Assembly: GCA_964017065.1 (NCBI GenBank) | Contig: OZ024788.1 | Span: 6,136,087-6,200,086 of the forward strand | Origin: Haliclona indistincta | Lineage: Eukaryota; Porifera; Demospongiae; Haplosclerida; Chalinidae | DNA: 64,000 nt | Reading direction: 5' to 3' | In this document: piece by piece, positions 51,601 through 64,000 of the stretch | Layout of the letters: each line of letters opens with the position of its first letter | How positions within the stretch are numbered: position 1 is the first letter of the stretch | Translations under genes and position numbers: made by a program | Notes under the pieces: generated by a model | What the model was told of the DNA's origin: nothing | What the model saw: the letters and a program-made list of their open reading frames with translations, nothing else | Database searches by the model: none

Positions 51601-53680
51601 TCTGTCTTCAGTAGGATTGTAATTACTGGAAGCTCTTGCCTGACGCTGCAAAAAAAATCGAAAAAAGAGATAAAACACATTAATATAAATATTCGTACCA
51701 CATCGGCTCTGATTGTCAGCATGAGCGAGTCACTAGATTTCAACAGCTTCACAGCCTGTAAAATGCTTAAAAACAGCATTTGTTAGCTAATTTGTATGCA
51801 TTACCTCATCATGGGTCTTTCCCACAAGAGTTTTGCCGTTCACATCAAGAATTTCATCCCCAGCCTGTGTTGACAGATGGCGTAACATAACATTGTTGAT
51901 GGTTACTGGTATACTACACTCCTCTTACCCGTATGCCTGAGTTGTGGGCAACTGAATTTGATGTCACATCGACAATCAACACTCCAGCTTCTTTTAAACG
52001 GCTGATTTTGATTCTAATCGAGATATACAAGATAAAGAACTCAAAAGCTTAATTTGAACATCGCAAAACGACCCATAGAGATTTTAGTGAGCAATTTAAT
52101 AGTTTTGAGGCATTGAACAGCTTTTTGGAGTGGTTGAAAGTTTTTAAAAATGGTTCAGCTCATGAATTGCATTTTGAGCACTGCTAAACTTACTTGACTC
52201 CCAAGGACTCTCCTGTACCGATATTGACTTGTATGCGCTTTGTGCTTTTAACAATTGGAGCCTCAGTCTCCTATTTGGAAGAGAACAAGAAATTGATCTA
52301 CAGTTATGTACAATCCAGGACGTCATTTTATATGCTATTAGCATGTAAGTCGAAAAAATTATAGTATGATAACTTACTAGTCTTGTGGATGACTGCCATC
52401 TCCTGGGCTCAACAACTGCTTTCCAGAATATTGTTTGACCGTCACTTCTATAAGAGTTGTAAAAAATAAAGAACATGGATACAATAGTGTAGCATACCCT
52501 AGTTCAGGAAGAAGACCAACAACTATTTGAGAGAAAAACACATACGAAGTACAATGTGAGCACTAGAAGATACTTGTACCTTTTACTACTAAGGTGAGCG
52601 TATTTTTCTTCAATCCGAGGAGATTCAGAGCTTCCTCGTGTGTGACTTCGGTCAAAATCAGACCATTGATTCGAATGATCTCGTAACCAACCTGCAAAAA
52701 ACATGCCCTTAGCCCTAAAAGAGCATAAACAGCTATTTGTACCTTTAAACCTGCTTGCGAAGCTTTTGAAGAGGAGGATATGCTAGAGACGTAAATGCCA
52801 CAACCAAATTCCTTCCCTATGTTGAGAGTAGACATGAACAAGAACAAGAACTCAGAGACTAGTGTCAAATATGCATACCTCCACGGATTGTGAATCCAAG
52901 TACTTGCCTATTTTCTGTTTGCTTGATTTGGACAACTTTTCTCTCAAAACTGCAGGAAACGGGAGAGTACTATTGTAAAGCACTGCTCTGCATCAAATCG
53001 TGCAACAAAGGATGACCTTGGAATGTGAGGGACAAGTGAATTGTATTCAGATCTTAGTCGAGAAGGTATCAGTGGTCTATCATGAAGAAAAAACACTGTA
53101 TATGACAGTATGAAAGTACAAAAGACAGTGCTGTGAGCTGCAATCATAACATTGCAATGCAATAGCTGCTTCTATATGTATAAGTGCACAAAGTGATACT
53201 TGCCTTATGTGCTTGTACAATATCCTACGACTAGGATGGTCCAGGATATTGCTCAGACTGTCCATGAGGTCTTCCACTATCAAAGACCTTCATAGGATAT
53301 TACTCACAATAAACTTGACGTGATGTACATGTACTGTACAGTACTAGTATATGGTATCATGGTGTAATTTGTAGCACGCTTTGTGCGTCACTAGTACTGT
53401 TTCTCTTACGAATGAAACTCTCTTAGGGCTCCGAAAAGTGCTGTTCTTTCCTCCGGAACAGCTAACGTCATCTGAACCTATGCACAGGAAGCAACAGAAG
53501 CCAGGTCAGTGCAGAGGGTTTGTTGAAAGACGAGCCCCTCCCACTAGTTAGCGAAGTGCAACTTACAGCACGCTTGAAGGCCGCGATCACTGAGCGGCGA
53601 TCGGGATAGTTGGAGGGAGTAAAGTGAGCATTTGGATCCAGCCGTGTAGGAGTGAGGGACTGGTTGCTAACGAGCGCCAT
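48662..53680 (-). CDS. Harmonin-like PDZ scaffold protein (N-terminal helical domain, three PDZ domains)
   Basis: Exons: 53567-53680, 53410-53471, 53204-53287, 53017-53076, 52879-52949, 52743-52816, 52580-52691, 52498-52522, 52378-52447, 52194-52270, 51929-52013, 51805-51864, 51699-51755, 50830-51645, 50014-50116, 49046-49155 and 48662-48700; phases join to 672 residues. Residues 39-105 match the harmonin-homology helical domain ('YKHIRPLIPSRLRSEY'). PDZ1 is at about 112-192 ('GGKEFGCGIYVS', 'GYEIIRINGL'), PDZ2 at about 231-316 ('AGDEILDVNG'), a Pro/Ser-rich linker at 318-589 with a PPPPPPP run, and PDZ3 at about 590-672 ('VGDQILVCDG'). Harmonin (USH1C) bundles cadherins and myosins at actin-filled protrusions; whirlin and PDZD7 are relatives. 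No coiled coil separates PDZ2 and PDZ3 as in vertebrate harmonin. One possible extra linker exon (50286-50373) does not join in phase. The C-terminal exon is the least certain. Confidence 0.85.
50523..50760. repeat. Minisatellite, about 20-bp units, in the harmonin-like gene
   Basis: Around ten units of 'tttgtcactaaatttgctta' with small variants fill the intron next to the long linker exon. Confidence 0.9.
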
Positions 53681-54486
53681 TTCGCAAAACACAGTTCTCC
53701 CCGCCTTTGCAATGGGTGTGTCTGGATTAATTAATATGAGAATGATTGAAGGGTCACCCCCCGATTTAATTAGACGAGTGCACATGCACTTATGCAAACT
53801 CGAGCTGAGCGGAAAACAGTTTACTGCATGCCAGAGGATATAGCTGCAGTATAGCGTGCTGTCGACACACTCTCTCAGATTAGCGTACCTGTTGTTAGGA
53901 CGTGCTGGTTGGAGAAGTTTATCGCTCACTGAGTCTATCTAGACACCGCGTGTTGGCGCTGCCCGCCATTTCGTGGAAGAAGCGATCCGTCATAGTTGAA
54001 TCTCTGCCAACACTCCCCCATTCAAGGTGAGCTTGCACGATGCATTACAGACACTTAACGGCTGTGCATGGTGTAGAAAGTAGACGCGCGCTCCTTTGAG
54101 AGGGCGTATTTTTTGGTTCTTGTACATGTACAAAGCCATGTTTTGTCTTTTCAGTGCGGTAATCGCTTCAGCCGCAGGGAAATTCACTTTGATCGAAAGT
54201 GTTTCAAGTAGAACCACTGTTTCTGTTTGTTGTAAGCCATAGAGGCGATTTGCTAAGATGCTGTGAAGTGTTTGACCGCGTTGGTGCCTTGCATGTGGTT
54301 GGCGACCCAACAGTTTCCAAGCAGAAGTTAGCGCATGGCTGAGTGAGTGAGCTTTGCATACAACAGCGTTCAGCTTATCCGTTGCATGTGGTTTCAGTGA
54401 CCTTAGCACTTTCTGTTGTTGTTGTTGTTGAAGTTCATTGCTCTTCTCAAACACCCATCTTCTGTCAGATCAATTGCACACCCACA
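53681..54486. promoter_or_regulatory. Divergent intergenic region, harmonin-like (-) and RhoGEF (+)
   Basis: About 800 bp between the two start codons. A 5' UTR or untranslated exon of either gene may lie here (a 'tgttgttgttgttg' run occurs at about 54415). No clear core promoter motif was seen. Confidence 0.45.
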
Positions 54487-63557
<9,071 letters not shown>

Positions 63558-63589
63558 GTAAGGAGTATTACTGGCTGTGTGGTAGCTTG

Positions 63590-63735
63590 ATTTTAGTAGC
63601 TTATGGTAGCAGTACAGCCTGGTCGTGTGTGCTTGATCCCAGTAGCTTATGGTAGCAGCACAGCCTGGTCATGTGTGCTTGATCCCAGTAGCTTATGGTA
63701 GCAGCACACACTGGTCATGTGTGCTTGCCTGTAGT
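63590..63735. repeat. Tandem repeat of about 47 bp
   Basis: Three units of 'tagcttatggtagcagcaca' plus 'gcctggtcatgtgtgcttga', just inside the last visible RhoGEF intron. Confidence 0.85.
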
Positions 63736-64000
63736 ACAGCTTGGTCCCTGTTTACTGTTGGCTGTCGATTTGACTATTCTTGGTTATTTCGTTTGCTAGT
63801 AGAAATAGGAATTTTAATCCGTGACTACACCTTTGTTTGTTGTGCAACTACGAAATTCATTTTCGTTTGGTGCTAATCAGAACACATTAGGTGGTTAGGG
63901 AAACAGTAGATATTGCATGTTGTGTTAATTGATTATAGTCCAGTAAATGGTACTTGTAGATAAAGTGACTATTGGTACAAGTACATGTAACATTGAGTGA
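63736..64000. other. Intron sequence to the window edge
   Basis: It follows the donor at 63558 of the RhoGEF gene; no further exon is seen before the window ends. Confidence 0.6.

Overview
The window is animal (metazoan) nuclear DNA. It has many short spliced exons with GT-AG introns, a complete importin-7/8, an eIF3 subunit m, a TRIM-NHL, a TRAF, a harmonin-like PDZ scaffold and a Dbl-family RhoGEF. Introns and spacers are packed with microsatellites and small inverted-repeat elements. Compact introns, a CARD-like domain followed by a conserved module I associate with sponge immune proteins, and a Calx-beta receptor make a sponge (Porifera) my best guess. That assignment is inference; nothing in the window names the species.

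Layout. 1-5.1 kb: guanylate-binding-protein (GBP) material on + (one large GBP half-gene with a coiled-coil tail plus two decayed fragments). 5.1-14.2 kb: repeat-rich DNA without a recognisable gene, including nested foldback elements, two tRNA-like modules and an assembly gap at 11039-11238. 14.3-17.0 kb (-): a new gene model that splices a CARD-like domain and two further N-terminal regions onto a GBP-type GTPase domain, ending abruptly after that exon. 17.3-19.0 kb (-): a TRAF protein. 21.5-24.8 kb (+): a secreted/type I membrane protein with one Calx-beta domain and a PPxY-type tail. 25.3-37.3 kb (-): importin-7/8, 28 exons, complete. 37.5-39.9 kb (+): an intronless TRIM-NHL protein sharing a 176-bp promoter gap with the importin. 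40.9-47.5 kb (-): eIF3m. 47.7-48.5 kb (+): an intronless carbonyl-reductase-like SDR, divergent from eIF3m. 48.7-53.7 kb (-): a harmonin-like scaffold. 54.5 kb to the end (+): a RhoGEF with DH and PH domains, running out of the window.

Two results stand out. First, the CARD-GBP gene appears cut in two. About 1.0 kb containing its GTPase exon is present twice, in opposite orientation, at 508-1526 (+) and 14279-15297 (-). The minus copy carries the N-terminal exons and the plus copy carries the C-terminal helical/coiled-coil part. Flipping the roughly 12.7 kb between the copies would give one continuous gene, as expected for an inversion made by staggered breaks. Second, the carbonyl-reductase-like gene has lost two of its expected catalytic residues (Ser to Ala, Lys to Cys).

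All exon coordinates come from reading splice signals and checking that reading phases join. No transcript or database evidence was available. Three single-base frame problems (GBP half-gene, Calx-beta gene exon 4, eIF3m exon 2) may be assembly errors.
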